From: Bacteroidales bacterium
Lineage (GTDB): Bacteria > Bacteroidota > Bacteroidia > Bacteroidales > Paludibacteraceae
NCBI GenBank assembly: GCA_012517575.1
Contig: JAAYUQ010000083.1
Location: 1-33,785 of the forward strand
Direction of reading: 5' to 3'
DNA: 33,785 bases
Shown here: positions 25,325 through 33,732 of the stretch, one piece after another
Position numbering within the stretch: the stretch's first letter is position 1
How the letters are laid out: each line of letters starts with the position of its first letter
Program-made: the position numbers and the translations under genes
Notes under the pieces: model-generated
Databases searched by the model: none
The model's input: the letters and a program-made list of their open reading frames with translations, nothing else
Told to the model about the DNA's origin: nothing

Positions 25325-26478
25325 TTGATTTTAACAGACCTTATCTGACAGGGAAAGAAACCGAATACATCAAGCAAGCAGTAGAAAGTAAAAAGATTTC
25401 CGGTAATGGAATCTTCACCAAGCGTTGTCAGCAGTTTTTTGAAGAACGTTATGGTTTTTCTAAATGTCTGCTGACTACTTCCTGTACCGACGCATTGGAA
25501 ATGGCGGCAATTTTGGCCGACATTCAACCTGGCGACGAAGTCATTGTTCCCAGTTTTACTTTTGTTTCTACCGCACTGGCTTTTGTTAGACAGGGAGCAA
25601 AAATAGTGTTTGCCGATAGTTGCTCTGATAATCCAAATATTGATGCCGATAAGATTGAATCACTTATAACTTCCAAAACAAAAGCAATTGTACCTGTTCA
25701 TTATGCCGGAGTGGCTTGCGATATGGATAAAATTATTGAAATAGCCGAACAGCATCATTTATGGGTGATTGAAGACGCAGCCCAGGCAATTGATGCTTAT
25801 TATTTGGATTCAAAACACGAATCTACAACAAAAACATTGGGCAGCATCGGTCATTTTGGTTGTTTTTCATTCCACGAAACAAAAAATATCACTTCCGGCG
25901 AAGGAGGAATGTTGGTTGTCAATGACGAACGATTTATTCGTCGGGCAGAAATCATCTGGGAAAAAGGTACCAATCGCTCCGAATTCTTTCGGGGGAAAGT
26001 GAATAAATATGGCTGGGTGGACACGGGAAGTTCGTTTTTGCCTTCCGACATTACGGCAGCCTTTTTGTTTGCCCAATGCGAAAAACTGGACGATATACAG
26101 AACAAAAGAAAAACTTTGTGGCAAGTTTATTATGAGGGTTTACTTCCCTTGCAAAATAAAGGATATGTAAAACTTCCCGTTATCCCAACTTATGCCACCA
26201 ACAATGCCCACATGTTTTATATTATTTGCAGGACGCTGGAAGAAAGAACCGACCTGATCAATTACTTGAAGGAAAACGAAATAGAGGCTGTATTTCATTA
26301 CCTGAGTCTCCATAAAAGTGAATATTATGCAGCAAAACACGATGGCAGGGAACTTCCCTACAGTGATTATTATAGCGACTGTTTGCTCAGATTACCTTTG
26401 TTTTATGAATTGAAAATTGAAGAAGTCAAACAGATTGTTCATGAAATTCACAACTTTTTCCATAAAAATTTAAAATGA
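25321..26478 (+). CDS. wecE: dTDP-4-amino-4,6-dideoxygalactose transaminase (WecE/RffA)
   Basis: A 385-residue PLP-dependent DegT/DnrJ/EryC1 aminotransferase that closely follows E. coli WecE in length and in many blocks: FTKRCQQFFEERYG, LTTSCTDALEMAAIL, IVPVHYAGVACDMD, GCFSFHETKN, EKGTNRSEFFRGKVNKY, NAHMFYI and EAVFHYLSLH. The PLP Schiff-base lysine is Lys188 (SFHETKN) and Asp152 (IEDAAQ) contacts the pyridine ring. It converts dTDP-4-keto-6-deoxyglucose to dTDP-4-amino-4,6-dideoxygalactose (dTDP-Fuc4N) with glutamate. The rmlA/rmlB genes that make its substrate are not in the window. It overlaps both neighbours by ATGA. Confidence 0.88.
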   Translation: MIDFNRPYLTGKETEYIKQAVESKKISGNGIFTKRCQQFFEERYGFSKCLLTTSCTDALEMAAILADIQPGDEVIVPSFTFVSTALAFVRQGAKIVFADSCSDNPNIDADKIESLITSKTKAIVPVHYAGVACDMDKIIEIAEQHHLWVIEDAAQAIDAYYLDSKHESTTKTLGSIGHFGCFSFHETKNITSGEGGMLVVNDERFIRRAEIIWEKGTNRSEFFRGKVNKYGWVDTGSSFLPSDITAAFLFAQCEKLDDIQNKRKTLWQVYYEGLLPLQNKGYVKLPVIPTYATNNAHMFYIICRTLEERTDLINYLKENEIEAVFHYLSLHKSEYYAAKHDGRELPYSDYYSDCLLRLPLFYELKIEEVKQIVHEIHNFFHKNLK

Positions 26479-27590
26479 TTCTGCATTTAATTTCCGACGA
26501 CAAGTTTGCCGATTATGCCATTCGACAATTTTATGGAGTGAGCAACAACTCCCATTTTGTTGTTATTTTGGACAGCGAAACCGAAATAAGGCATATCAAA
26601 CAAATCGACAAAGTGGAAATTGTTATTTTGAATTCTTCGGAATATCGAGAACTTTTGACAAATCTTTCAACTTATTCGGCCATTGTTGTTCATGGCTTAT
26701 TTTTCTCTTGGCAGGAACAAATTATTTTGGCGGCTCCCGAGCATATAAAAATTGCATGGGTATTTTGGGGAGGTGAAATTTATGGTAGAAAAGAAATAAG
26801 AAAAAAATACCTTTCCACCCTGTCAAAATTTGTTTTATTTTTGAAAAACACAAAAGATACAAGAAAAAATTTATTGAACAACACAAAAAAGTATTTTCCC
26901 AATAAGCTAACTTTTAAACGGATTCATTATTGCTTAACCGATGTTGAAGAAGATTTCAAAATAGTCCAAGCCCGGTTCAACCCGAATATCATGGTAATGT
27001 GGTACAATTATTATTCAATTGAAGAAACTACGGGGACGCTTCGTTTTTCACGGGTGAAAGGCAACAATATTCTGGTAGGAAATTCCGGAACATTGGAAAA
27101 CAACCATTTGAACATTTTTTTTAGATTAAGAAAATTCAATCTGAATCACAGTAAAATAATTGTTCCATTGAGTTATGGCGAAAATTGGATCATTCATTTT
27201 TTAAAAAAAATCGGTTTACTTTTCTTTAAAGAAAATTTTTTACCTTTGACCGATTTTATGGAACGGGAGGAATACAATAAATTGCTTCTGAGCTGTGCTA
27301 TCGTTATTATGCCACATTACCGGCCTCAAGCAATGGGGAATATTCTTACCACTTTATGGTTGGGATCTAAAGTATATTTGAGCAATCGAAATCCTTTAAA
27401 TTCCTATTTTAAAAGCCTTGGAATACATATTTTTTCTATCGAAAATGATTTGAAACCTTCCAATCGAAAAGCTTTATTGCCGCTTGAAAAAGAAATGGTG
27501 GAGCAAAATAGAAAGATATTGATGCAGCAATACGGGCTGGAAAACGTGATGAAAAAAACAAAATTGATTGTCAACACTTTAAGTGAATAA
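26475..27590 (+). CDS. wecF: WecF-like 4-amino-4,6-dideoxygalactose transferase (GT56 type)
   Basis: A 371-residue glycosyltransferase resembling the E. coli WecF (Fuc4NAc transferase) family: N-terminal MILHLISDDKFADYAIRQFY, central ILVGNSGTLENNHLNIF, IIVPLSYGENW, and C-terminal IVIMPHYRPQAMGNILTTLWLG with NRNPLNSYF. In enterobacteria WecF adds the WecE-derived sugar to lipid-linked intermediates, so the wecE neighbour (ATGA overlap) supports the call. Here the donor may carry a different acyl group than acetate, given the ATP-grasp gene upstream. There is no signal peptide; it probably acts at the cytoplasmic face of the inner membrane. Overall identity to the enterobacterial protein is clearly low. 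Confidence 0.72.
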   Translation: MILHLISDDKFADYAIRQFYGVSNNSHFVVILDSETEIRHIKQIDKVEIVILNSSEYRELLTNLSTYSAIVVHGLFFSWQEQIILAAPEHIKIAWVFWGGEIYGRKEIRKKYLSTLSKFVLFLKNTKDTRKNLLNNTKKYFPNKLTFKRIHYCLTDVEEDFKIVQARFNPNIMVMWYNYYSIEETTGTLRFSRVKGNNILVGNSGTLENNHLNIFFRLRKFNLNHSKIIVPLSYGENWIIHFLKKIGLLFFKENFLPLTDFMEREEYNKLLLSCAIVIMPHYRPQAMGNILTTLWLGSKVYLSNRNPLNSYFKSLGIHIFSIENDLKPSNRKALLPLEKEMVEQNRKILMQQYGLENVMKKTKLIVNTLSE

Positions 27591-27591
27591 T

Positions 27592-29367
27592 ATGCCTGGA
27601 TTTTTGGGATATATCGGTAACAATCCTTCTTTTACTTTTTGCAGCGAGGAACGCAAACAATTGGTGCAATCTTCCATACAGGGAAAGAACTACCAAATTG
27701 AACGAAGAACCATCAATAAATTCCTACAGGATAAAGTGTTTGCAGACTCTCCTGATTTTATCTTGATTACGGAAGGCGTAATATTAAACAAGCTCGAACT
27801 GATGAAAGAATACGGAGCTACTTCGTTTGTCGATTGCCTGGTGAGCATGTATAAAAAGTTGGGAGATACTTTTTTCAACCGGTTCAGAGGAAGTTTTTCG
27901 GGTTTGTTATACGATAAACAGTTGGATAAATGGCTGATTTATACTGATCATATAGGCGACAAACAGGTATTTTACAGCCAATTGACAGATGGTTTATTGT
28001 TCGGCACCGAAATGCGATTCATGGTAGAAACGCTTAAAGCCAATCATTTACCAATAACCTTAAACAAAACGGGAGCTTATCTGGTGTTGACTCATGGTTT
28101 TACGATAGAAGATCATACGCTGGTAACAGAAGTAAAGCGGTTGGCACCGGGACATTATCTTCGCTATGATATCTCTGGATTGCAGGAAATTCAATATCAT
28201 CGTTTTTCCAATCGGCCAAAGCAAATGACCGTTGAAGAGGCAGTTGAAGGTATCGACTCTCTTTTTCGGCAAGCAGTAAAAAGGCAGTTTGAAAAAGACC
28301 GCGAATATGGTTATCAACATATTACCACGCTCAGCGGCGGACTCGATTCGCGAATGACGGTGTGGGTAGCGCATCAATTGGGTTATACAGAGCAGCTGAA
28401 TACTACTTTTTCCCAATCCAATTATCTTGATTTTACGATTGCCCAGCAAATTGCTACCGATCTGAAACATGAATTTTTATTTAAAGCCCTTGATCACGGA
28501 AATTTTATTAAAAATCTGGATAATATTACGCCTTTGACTTATGGCAATACCAATTTTTTTGGATTGGCTCACGGAAAAAGTTTGTACGATTTGATCAACT
28601 TTGAACCTTTCGGCATCATGCATACGGGTATGATAGGAGATGCTATTGTAGGAACTTTTTTTAAAACACCGGAATACAAAACGGAAGTTAAAATTGGACA
28701 AGGCGCCTATTCGCTTCAGTTGATTGAGCGACTAAGTGATTATCGCTTTAAATATTCATACGAAAACGAAGAAATCTTTTGCCTTTACACACGCGCTTTC
28801 ACCGGAGCCAATGAAGGCATGGTAGGGTATCAGGAACGAACCGAAGCCGTTTCGCCTTTTTGTGACTTGGATTTTTTGGAATTTTGCTACTCCATTCCTT
28901 TGTTGCTTAGGTATAATCATAAAGTCTATTTCGACTGGATATTCCGTAAATATCCCGGCGCTGCCGAATATGCGTGGGAGAAAAAAAAGGCAAAAATTCA
29001 GCCGGTGCAAAATAAAGAATTCAAATACATGCAATTGTTTGGTCGCCGTGTACCTGCTTTTAACGACAATCGCTTCCCAACTTGGCTAAAAGGCAGTATT
29101 TTACGAAGATTGGGACTAAGAAAAAAAGGCGAGAAACCGAAAACGTTAACTATCCCTTCGAAAGACAATATGAATCCTGTGGATTACTGGTACAACGAAA
29201 ATGCAGAATTAAGAGAATTTATAAAGAGTTACTGGACAGAAAACAAACATCATGTCCCAGATTATCTCCTTATGAAAGATATGGAAGATTTATTTAATAA
29301 TGGTGTAGTGTATGACAAACTTCAAATATTGTCTGCATTATCGGCTATCAAATTGATTTATCAATAA
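27592..29367 (+). CDS. Asparagine-synthetase-like protein lacking the N-terminal cysteine
   Basis: A 591-residue protein with an N-terminal Ntn-type glutaminase-like domain (GYIGN; SFSGLLYDKQLDKWLIYTDHIGDKQVFY) and a C-terminal PP-loop domain with LSGGLDSR (247-254), which binds ATP. In glutamine-dependent asparagine synthetases residue 2 is the catalytic Cys; here the start is MPGFLG, and a GTG three codons upstream does not supply a Cys either. The glutaminase half should be inactive, so it may use free ammonia or another amine. Similar genes in O-antigen clusters amidate sugar acids, and others act as amide-forming cyclases. It starts 1 bp after the wecF-like stop. Confidence 0.82.
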   Translation: MPGFLGYIGNNPSFTFCSEERKQLVQSSIQGKNYQIERRTINKFLQDKVFADSPDFILITEGVILNKLELMKEYGATSFVDCLVSMYKKLGDTFFNRFRGSFSGLLYDKQLDKWLIYTDHIGDKQVFYSQLTDGLLFGTEMRFMVETLKANHLPITLNKTGAYLVLTHGFTIEDHTLVTEVKRLAPGHYLRYDISGLQEIQYHRFSNRPKQMTVEEAVEGIDSLFRQAVKRQFEKDREYGYQHITTLSGGLDSRMTVWVAHQLGYTEQLNTTFSQSNYLDFTIAQQIATDLKHEFLFKALDHGNFIKNLDNITPLTYGNTNFFGLAHGKSLYDLINFEPFGIMHTGMIGDAIVGTFFKTPEYKTEVKIGQGAYSLQLIERLSDYRFKYSYENEEIFCLYTRAFTGANEGMVGYQERTEAVSPFCDLDFLEFCYSIPLLLRYNHKVYFDWIFRKYPGAAEYAWEKKKAKIQPVQNKEFKYMQLFGRRVPAFNDNRFPTWLKGSILRRLGLRKKGEKPKTLTIPSKDNMNPVDYWYNENAELREFIKSYWTENKHHVPDYLLMKDMEDLFNNGVVYDKLQILSALSAIKLIYQ

Positions 29368-29378
29368 CTGAAAAGGCG

Positions 29379-30380
29379 ATGGAAGATAAGAATATAAAAA
29401 AGGTTTCGGTGGTTATGTGTACCTACAATGGTGAAAAATACCTGAGGGAACAATTGGATTCTATCCTGAACCAGACTTATCCGATATATGAAATTATTAT
29501 TCAGGATGATGCTTCTACTGATAGGACGTGGGAAATAATTTTGGAATATGAGTTAAAATATGAAATTATTAAACCATTTAAAAATAAAACCAGTTTATCA
29601 TTTAATGTAAATTTTTATGATGCCGTATTGAAAACTACGGGTGATTATATTGCATTTTCAGATCAAGATGATATATGGCTGCCAAAAAAAATAGAGGTAT
29701 TGATTAATATTTTAGGAGAAAAACTTTTGGCGTTAGGGCAAGATGTTGTCTTATTTAATGACAATAGGAAAACATCTACCCCCGAAATAAAAAACAAGAC
29801 TTTAGAACAATTTTTCATTCGGAGTAGTTATCCGGGACATGCAATGTTATTTCGCAAATCTTTGTTGGAAATTGCAAAAAATGTTATGTGGATAGAATTA
29901 GCTCATGATAATTTATTTTCGCTGATTGCTATTTATTACAATTCCTTGACCATAACAGATGAAGTATTACAAATTTGGAGAAGACATGATAATAACCTTA
30001 CCAGCTTTTATATTGATGACCCGATAGAGGTAATTAACATTGATCCTCAGAAAAAAAAACAAAATAAATTAATATTTGTTATTAAAAATCTAATAAAAGG
30101 TAAAAAATCAATGTCCATAGAGAAAGGATTTAATAAATATTATGAACTTTTCTCTTATTTGGACAACTATACCAATAGTTTGCATCCCAATTCCAAAAAG
30201 CTGGTAAAGTTTGCCAAACTTATGAAAGAACAAACTTTTTTAGGATATATAAAGGCATCCTTTTTATGTTTCCGTTTAAGAAAAGAAATGTTCGATTTTA
30301 AACATTACCATTTAAAAACATATTATTCAGTTTTTACATATGTTTATCGCTTTTGGTATGATCACAGATTTGATATGTGA
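29379..30380 (+). CDS. GT2 family glycosyltransferase (first of two paralogues)
   Basis: A 333-residue GT-A enzyme: VSVVMCTYNGEKYLREQLDS at the start, IQDDASTD (Asp43/44) for nucleotide binding, and SDQDDIW (94-100) as the metal-binding DxD region. It resembles rhamnosyl- or galactosyl-type transferases of O-antigen clusters, but the donor sugar cannot be read from the sequence. A basic C-terminal tail ends YVYRFWYDHRFDM, shared almost word for word with the next gene. It begins 11 bp after the asparagine-synthetase-like gene with a purine-rich site (AAAAGGCG). Its GC content is low compared with the wzt ATPase domain. Confidence 0.88.
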   Translation: MEDKNIKKVSVVMCTYNGEKYLREQLDSILNQTYPIYEIIIQDDASTDRTWEIILEYELKYEIIKPFKNKTSLSFNVNFYDAVLKTTGDYIAFSDQDDIWLPKKIEVLINILGEKLLALGQDVVLFNDNRKTSTPEIKNKTLEQFFIRSSYPGHAMLFRKSLLEIAKNVMWIELAHDNLFSLIAIYYNSLTITDEVLQIWRRHDNNLTSFYIDDPIEVINIDPQKKKQNKLIFVIKNLIKGKKSMSIEKGFNKYYELFSYLDNYTNSLHPNSKKLVKFAKLMKEQTFLGYIKASFLCFRLRKEMFDFKHYHLKTYYSVFTYVYRFWYDHRFDM

Positions 30381-30460
30381 TTTTTTATTATTTTATAAAC
30401 AAATCAAAATAACTTGAATTTGAATATGATTGAAAAAATTTTCAAAATGTATAAGCGGTT

Positions 30461-31477
30461 ATGAATGAAATAAGAAAGGTTTCTGTAGTTATGTCAACTT
30501 ATAATGGAGAAAGTAAAGGTTATCTGAAAGAACAATTGAATTCCATAATAAATCAAAACTATCCGATATATGAAATTATTATTCAAGACGATGGTTCAAC
30601 AGATAAGACCTTTGATCTATTATCTGATTATGCAAAAAAATATCCTTTAATAAAATTATATCGAAACGAGAAAAATCTTGGTTGTGGTAACAGTTTTGTT
30701 TCTGCATGGAACAAAGCAACAGGCGATTATATAGTTGTTTCTGATGATGACGATGTGTGGCTACCTACTAAAATTGAAACATTATCCAATATAATTGGAG
30801 ATAAGATGTTGGCTATAGGACAATCTAAAGTTATTGAAGGGAATAATTTTGACAAGTATATTTTAGGATATAAGTGGGGAAAAAGAAATCCAAAAAAAGC
30901 TACCATTGAAAAATTATTGTTTTATAATTGCGTAGGTGGTGGTTTGGAAATGATGTTCAATAAAAAAATACTTTCCATAATAAATGAAATTGAGAGTGAA
31001 AATTTGATAGTACCCGATTATTTATTGGCTCTTATTGCTTATTATAATAAATCTGTTGCTATTACTGAAGAAATAACACAATATTGTAGAATAAATCCTT
31101 TGTCTACTTCGGGAAAACAATTTCAATATGTGGAAATAAATGAAAAATGGAGAAAAATAAAGGGTTATAAAATATTATATAGCAATTATTGTTTAATTAT
31201 TGGAAAAAAATCTCCTTTCATTGCCAATCACTTTGAAAAAATATATCAAGTTATGAAAGTATTGCATAAAAGAATACCAACAGATACTTCAAAAGAGTTG
31301 TTATCTTTTGTACTTTCAATGAAAAATCAGACTTTTTTCTCTTATATAAGATCATCTTTGCTTTGTTTTTCCATGAGAAAAAATATTTTTGAGTCCTCTA
31401 AGTGGAACTTGAAAAAATATCTTAATGCTTTGTCTTTTGTTTATAGATATTGGTATGATCATCGATACGATTGTTAA
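30461..31477 (+). CDS. GT2 family glycosyltransferase (second of two paralogues)
   Basis: A 338-residue GT-A enzyme, clearly paralogous to the one before it: the same opening (KVSVVMSTYNGE), NQNYPIYEIIIQDDGSTDKT (Asp43/44), SDDDDVW (94-100), and the same type of tail (QTFFSYIRSSLLCF, YRYWYDHRYDC). The middle region (residues 140-230) differs most, including the acceptor-facing part, so the two may add different linkages. It follows an 80-bp AT-rich gap, the largest between genes of the cluster. It is one of the most AT-rich stretches here: bases 30961-31020 are 23% GC. Confidence 0.88.
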   Translation: MNEIRKVSVVMSTYNGESKGYLKEQLNSIINQNYPIYEIIIQDDGSTDKTFDLLSDYAKKYPLIKLYRNEKNLGCGNSFVSAWNKATGDYIVVSDDDDVWLPTKIETLSNIIGDKMLAIGQSKVIEGNNFDKYILGYKWGKRNPKKATIEKLLFYNCVGGGLEMMFNKKILSIINEIESENLIVPDYLLALIAYYNKSVAITEEITQYCRINPLSTSGKQFQYVEINEKWRKIKGYKILYSNYCLIIGKKSPFIANHFEKIYQVMKVLHKRIPTDTSKELLSFVLSMKNQTFFSYIRSSLLCFSMRKNIFESSKWNLKKYLNALSFVYRYWYDHRYDC

Positions 31478-31480
31478 ATC

Positions 31481-32449
31481 ATGGACAATTTAGCTCCCAT
31501 TATACTTTTTACTTATAATCGTCCGTGGCACACGGAACATACATTAATCGCACTCATGCAAAACGAATGGGCTAAAGAAAGTATTTTATATATTTACTGC
31601 GACGGAGTTAAAGAAACTGACTCCTTTCAACAAAAAGAAAAAATTCAGGAAGTCCGTAAAGTAGTAAAAAAACAACAATGGTGTAAGGAAGTTTATGTGA
31701 AAGAGGCGGAGAAAAATAAAGGATTGGCAAATTCTATTATTGAAGGAGTAAGTGAAATTATTAAAATTTATGGAAAAGTAATTGTGCTGGAGGATGATTT
31801 GTTAACTTCACCTTATTTTTTGAAGTATATGAATGAAGCCTTGAATTTTTATGAAAGTTATCCGGCTGTTTTTTCTATTTCTGCCAATAGACCACCTTTA
31901 AATGCAATGGAAATACCTTCTGATTATGAATATGATGTCTTCGTAAGTTTACGCTCTTATTCTACAGGCTGGGGAACATGGAAAGACAGATGGGAGAAAG
32001 TAGACTGGACTATGCAGAAATTGGATAATATCCTAAAATATCCTTTTCAAGTTAAAGCATTGAATCGAGGAGGGGACGATATGACAAAATTAATGTTACT
32101 TCAAAAGGAAGGAAAAATTGATTCATGGGCAATACGTTTTGGACTTACCCATTTTGTTCATCACGCTGTTGCTATTTTACCGTGTGTTTCTTACATTGAT
32201 AACATTGGATTTGATGGAACCGGCACTCATAGCGGAATAGTAAAAGATATCTATAGAAATAACCTATCTCTGGCAAAAAAGGATATAAGATTTTTGGATA
32301 TTATTTACGAAGATAAAAGAATTATTAATGCCTTTTACAATGCTTTTTGTTCCAAAAAACGTCCTTTGTGGCAAAAAGGAATTAACTTCCTGTTCAGAAA
32401 GTTGGGAAAGAAACCACCGTTTGTTATTAAAAAGAAAATTTATTGCTGA
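31481..32449 (+). CDS. GT-A glycosyltransferase (GT2-like)
   Basis: A 322-residue enzyme with a GT-A layout: PIILFTYNRPWHTEHTLIAL at the N-terminus, ANSIIEGVSEII, and VIVLEDDL (Glu104-Asp105-Asp106) as the metal-binding acidic motif. Downstream, SLRSYSTGWGTWKDRWEKVDW and SWAIRFGLTHF are typical of a family of sugar transferases in capsule and O-antigen clusters that resembles GNT-I-type enzymes. Donor and acceptor are unknown. It starts 3 bp after the previous stop and overlaps the next gene as TGATG, so coupled translation is likely. Confidence 0.82.
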   Translation: MDNLAPIILFTYNRPWHTEHTLIALMQNEWAKESILYIYCDGVKETDSFQQKEKIQEVRKVVKKQQWCKEVYVKEAEKNKGLANSIIEGVSEIIKIYGKVIVLEDDLLTSPYFLKYMNEALNFYESYPAVFSISANRPPLNAMEIPSDYEYDVFVSLRSYSTGWGTWKDRWEKVDWTMQKLDNILKYPFQVKALNRGGDDMTKLMLLQKEGKIDSWAIRFGLTHFVHHAVAILPCVSYIDNIGFDGTGTHSGIVKDIYRNNLSLAKKDIRFLDIIYEDKRIINAFYNAFCSKKRPLWQKGINFLFRKLGKKPPFVIKKKIYC

Positions 32450-33732
32450 TGACTGAACATCCCAAAATATTGTTTGTCAATGTTTCCGATGCATCCGGAG
32501 GTGCAGCCCGAGCTGCTTATCGAATTCATAAAGCGGTGAATAAAGCAGGAGGCAATAGTCGCATGCTGGTCAAACAAAAAATGCTGGATGATGATAGTGT
32601 AATATCTATTGAAGATTTCGATAAAAAATATTTTTTTACCGATGCTTACCGTTTTGTAGAAAAGAAGTTAAAAAATCAGCTTCAACACAGAAGGTGGAAT
32701 CGTTACCCTGACAGAGAAGATGTTTTCTTGTCCGATTTACGTTCAACTTCCCTGCATGGAGCTTTTCAAAAAATTGATTTTGATATTCTTCATTTGCATT
32801 GGATTAATTTGCGGTTTTTGAATTTACGGGAATTGAAAAAAATTAATCGACCGGTCGTATGGACTTTGCATGATTGCTGGCCATTTACGGGCATTTGTCA
32901 TTATTTTTATGAATGTCCACGATATATTTCCCAATGTGGCAATTGTCCCTTTTTACATTCAGGCAAAGAAAACGATCTCAGTAGAAAAATCTGGCAAAAG
33001 AAAAAACAGTTTTATCAAAACGTCGATTTACATATTGTTTCTCCCAGCTGCTGGTTGGCTGAAGCAGCTGGTGCCAGCAGTCTGCTGGGCGATTTTCTCA
33101 TAACCGTAATACCCAATCCTATTAATATTCAGTTGTTTTCTCCGGGTGATAGAGAACAAGCCTGCCAGTTACTGAAACTCAATCCTGAAAAAAAATATAT
33201 TACATGTGGAGCAATGAATGCCTTAAGAGACAATAGAAAAGGTTTCAAAGAATTTATCTCGGCCATGCAATATTTTGAAAAAAATTTTGAAGAACCGGAA
33301 ATAGAATTAATTATCTTCGGCGTTTCGAATGAACTCGAAAAAATGGATATTAAAATGCCTGTTCATTCGTATAGTGTATTGTGCGATGAAATGCTCGTAG
33401 CAGCCTATCGTGCAGCGAGTGTAATGGCGGTTCCTTCCCTGTCGGAAAATCTTTCAAATGTTATTATGGAAAGCCTTTCGTGTGGAACACCTGTCGTTGC
33501 TTTCAACACAGGAGGAAATGCCGATTTAATTGATCATCAGAATAATGGATATCTGGCAAAACCATTTTCTACAGAAGATTTAGCTTTTGGTATTCACTGG
33601 TGCATCCAAAATAACCGGGATAATAATTTGTCGGTTTACGCCAGAAAAAAAGTTGCAAATAATTTTTCGGAAGAAAAAGTGGCACAACAATATTTAAATT
33701 TATATCAATCCATTACCCTTAAAAAACCATGA
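32449..33732 (+). CDS. GT4 family glycosyltransferase (GT-B fold)
   Basis: A 427-residue GT-B enzyme. The N-terminal acceptor domain (ILFVNVSDASGGAARAAYRIH, ILHLHWINLRFLN, VVWTLHDCWPFTGICHYF) carries a cysteine-rich stretch (CHYFYECPRYISQCGNCPF) common in a subset of GT4 enzymes. The C-terminal donor domain has VPSLSENLSNVIMESLSCG and TPVVAFNTGGNADLI, including the conserved E-x7-E donor-binding motif. It is a retaining transferase by family; its sugars are unknown. I use the ATG at 32449, which overlaps the previous stop (TGATG), instead of a TTG two codons earlier. Its stop overlaps the next start (ATGA). Confidence 0.9.
   Translation: MTEHPKILFVNVSDASGGAARAAYRIHKAVNKAGGNSRMLVKQKMLDDDSVISIEDFDKKYFFTDAYRFVEKKLKNQLQHRRWNRYPDREDVFLSDLRSTSLHGAFQKIDFDILHLHWINLRFLNLRELKKINRPVVWTLHDCWPFTGICHYFYECPRYISQCGNCPFLHSGKENDLSRKIWQKKKQFYQNVDLHIVSPSCWLAEAAGASSLLGDFLITVIPNPINIQLFSPGDREQACQLLKLNPEKKYITCGAMNALRDNRKGFKEFISAMQYFEKNFEEPEIELIIFGVSNELEKMDIKMPVHSYSVLCDEMLVAAYRAASVMAVPSLSENLSNVIMESLSCGTPVVAFNTGGNADLIDHQNNGYLAKPFSTEDLAFGIHWCIQNNRDNNLSVYARKKVANNFSEEKVAQQYLNLYQSITLKKP

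Noticed and set aside
27583-27591. GTG start three codons before the asparagine-synthetase-like ATG
   Set aside because: It would overlap the previous gene without adding conserved residues; the ATG at 27592 gives the usual family start position.
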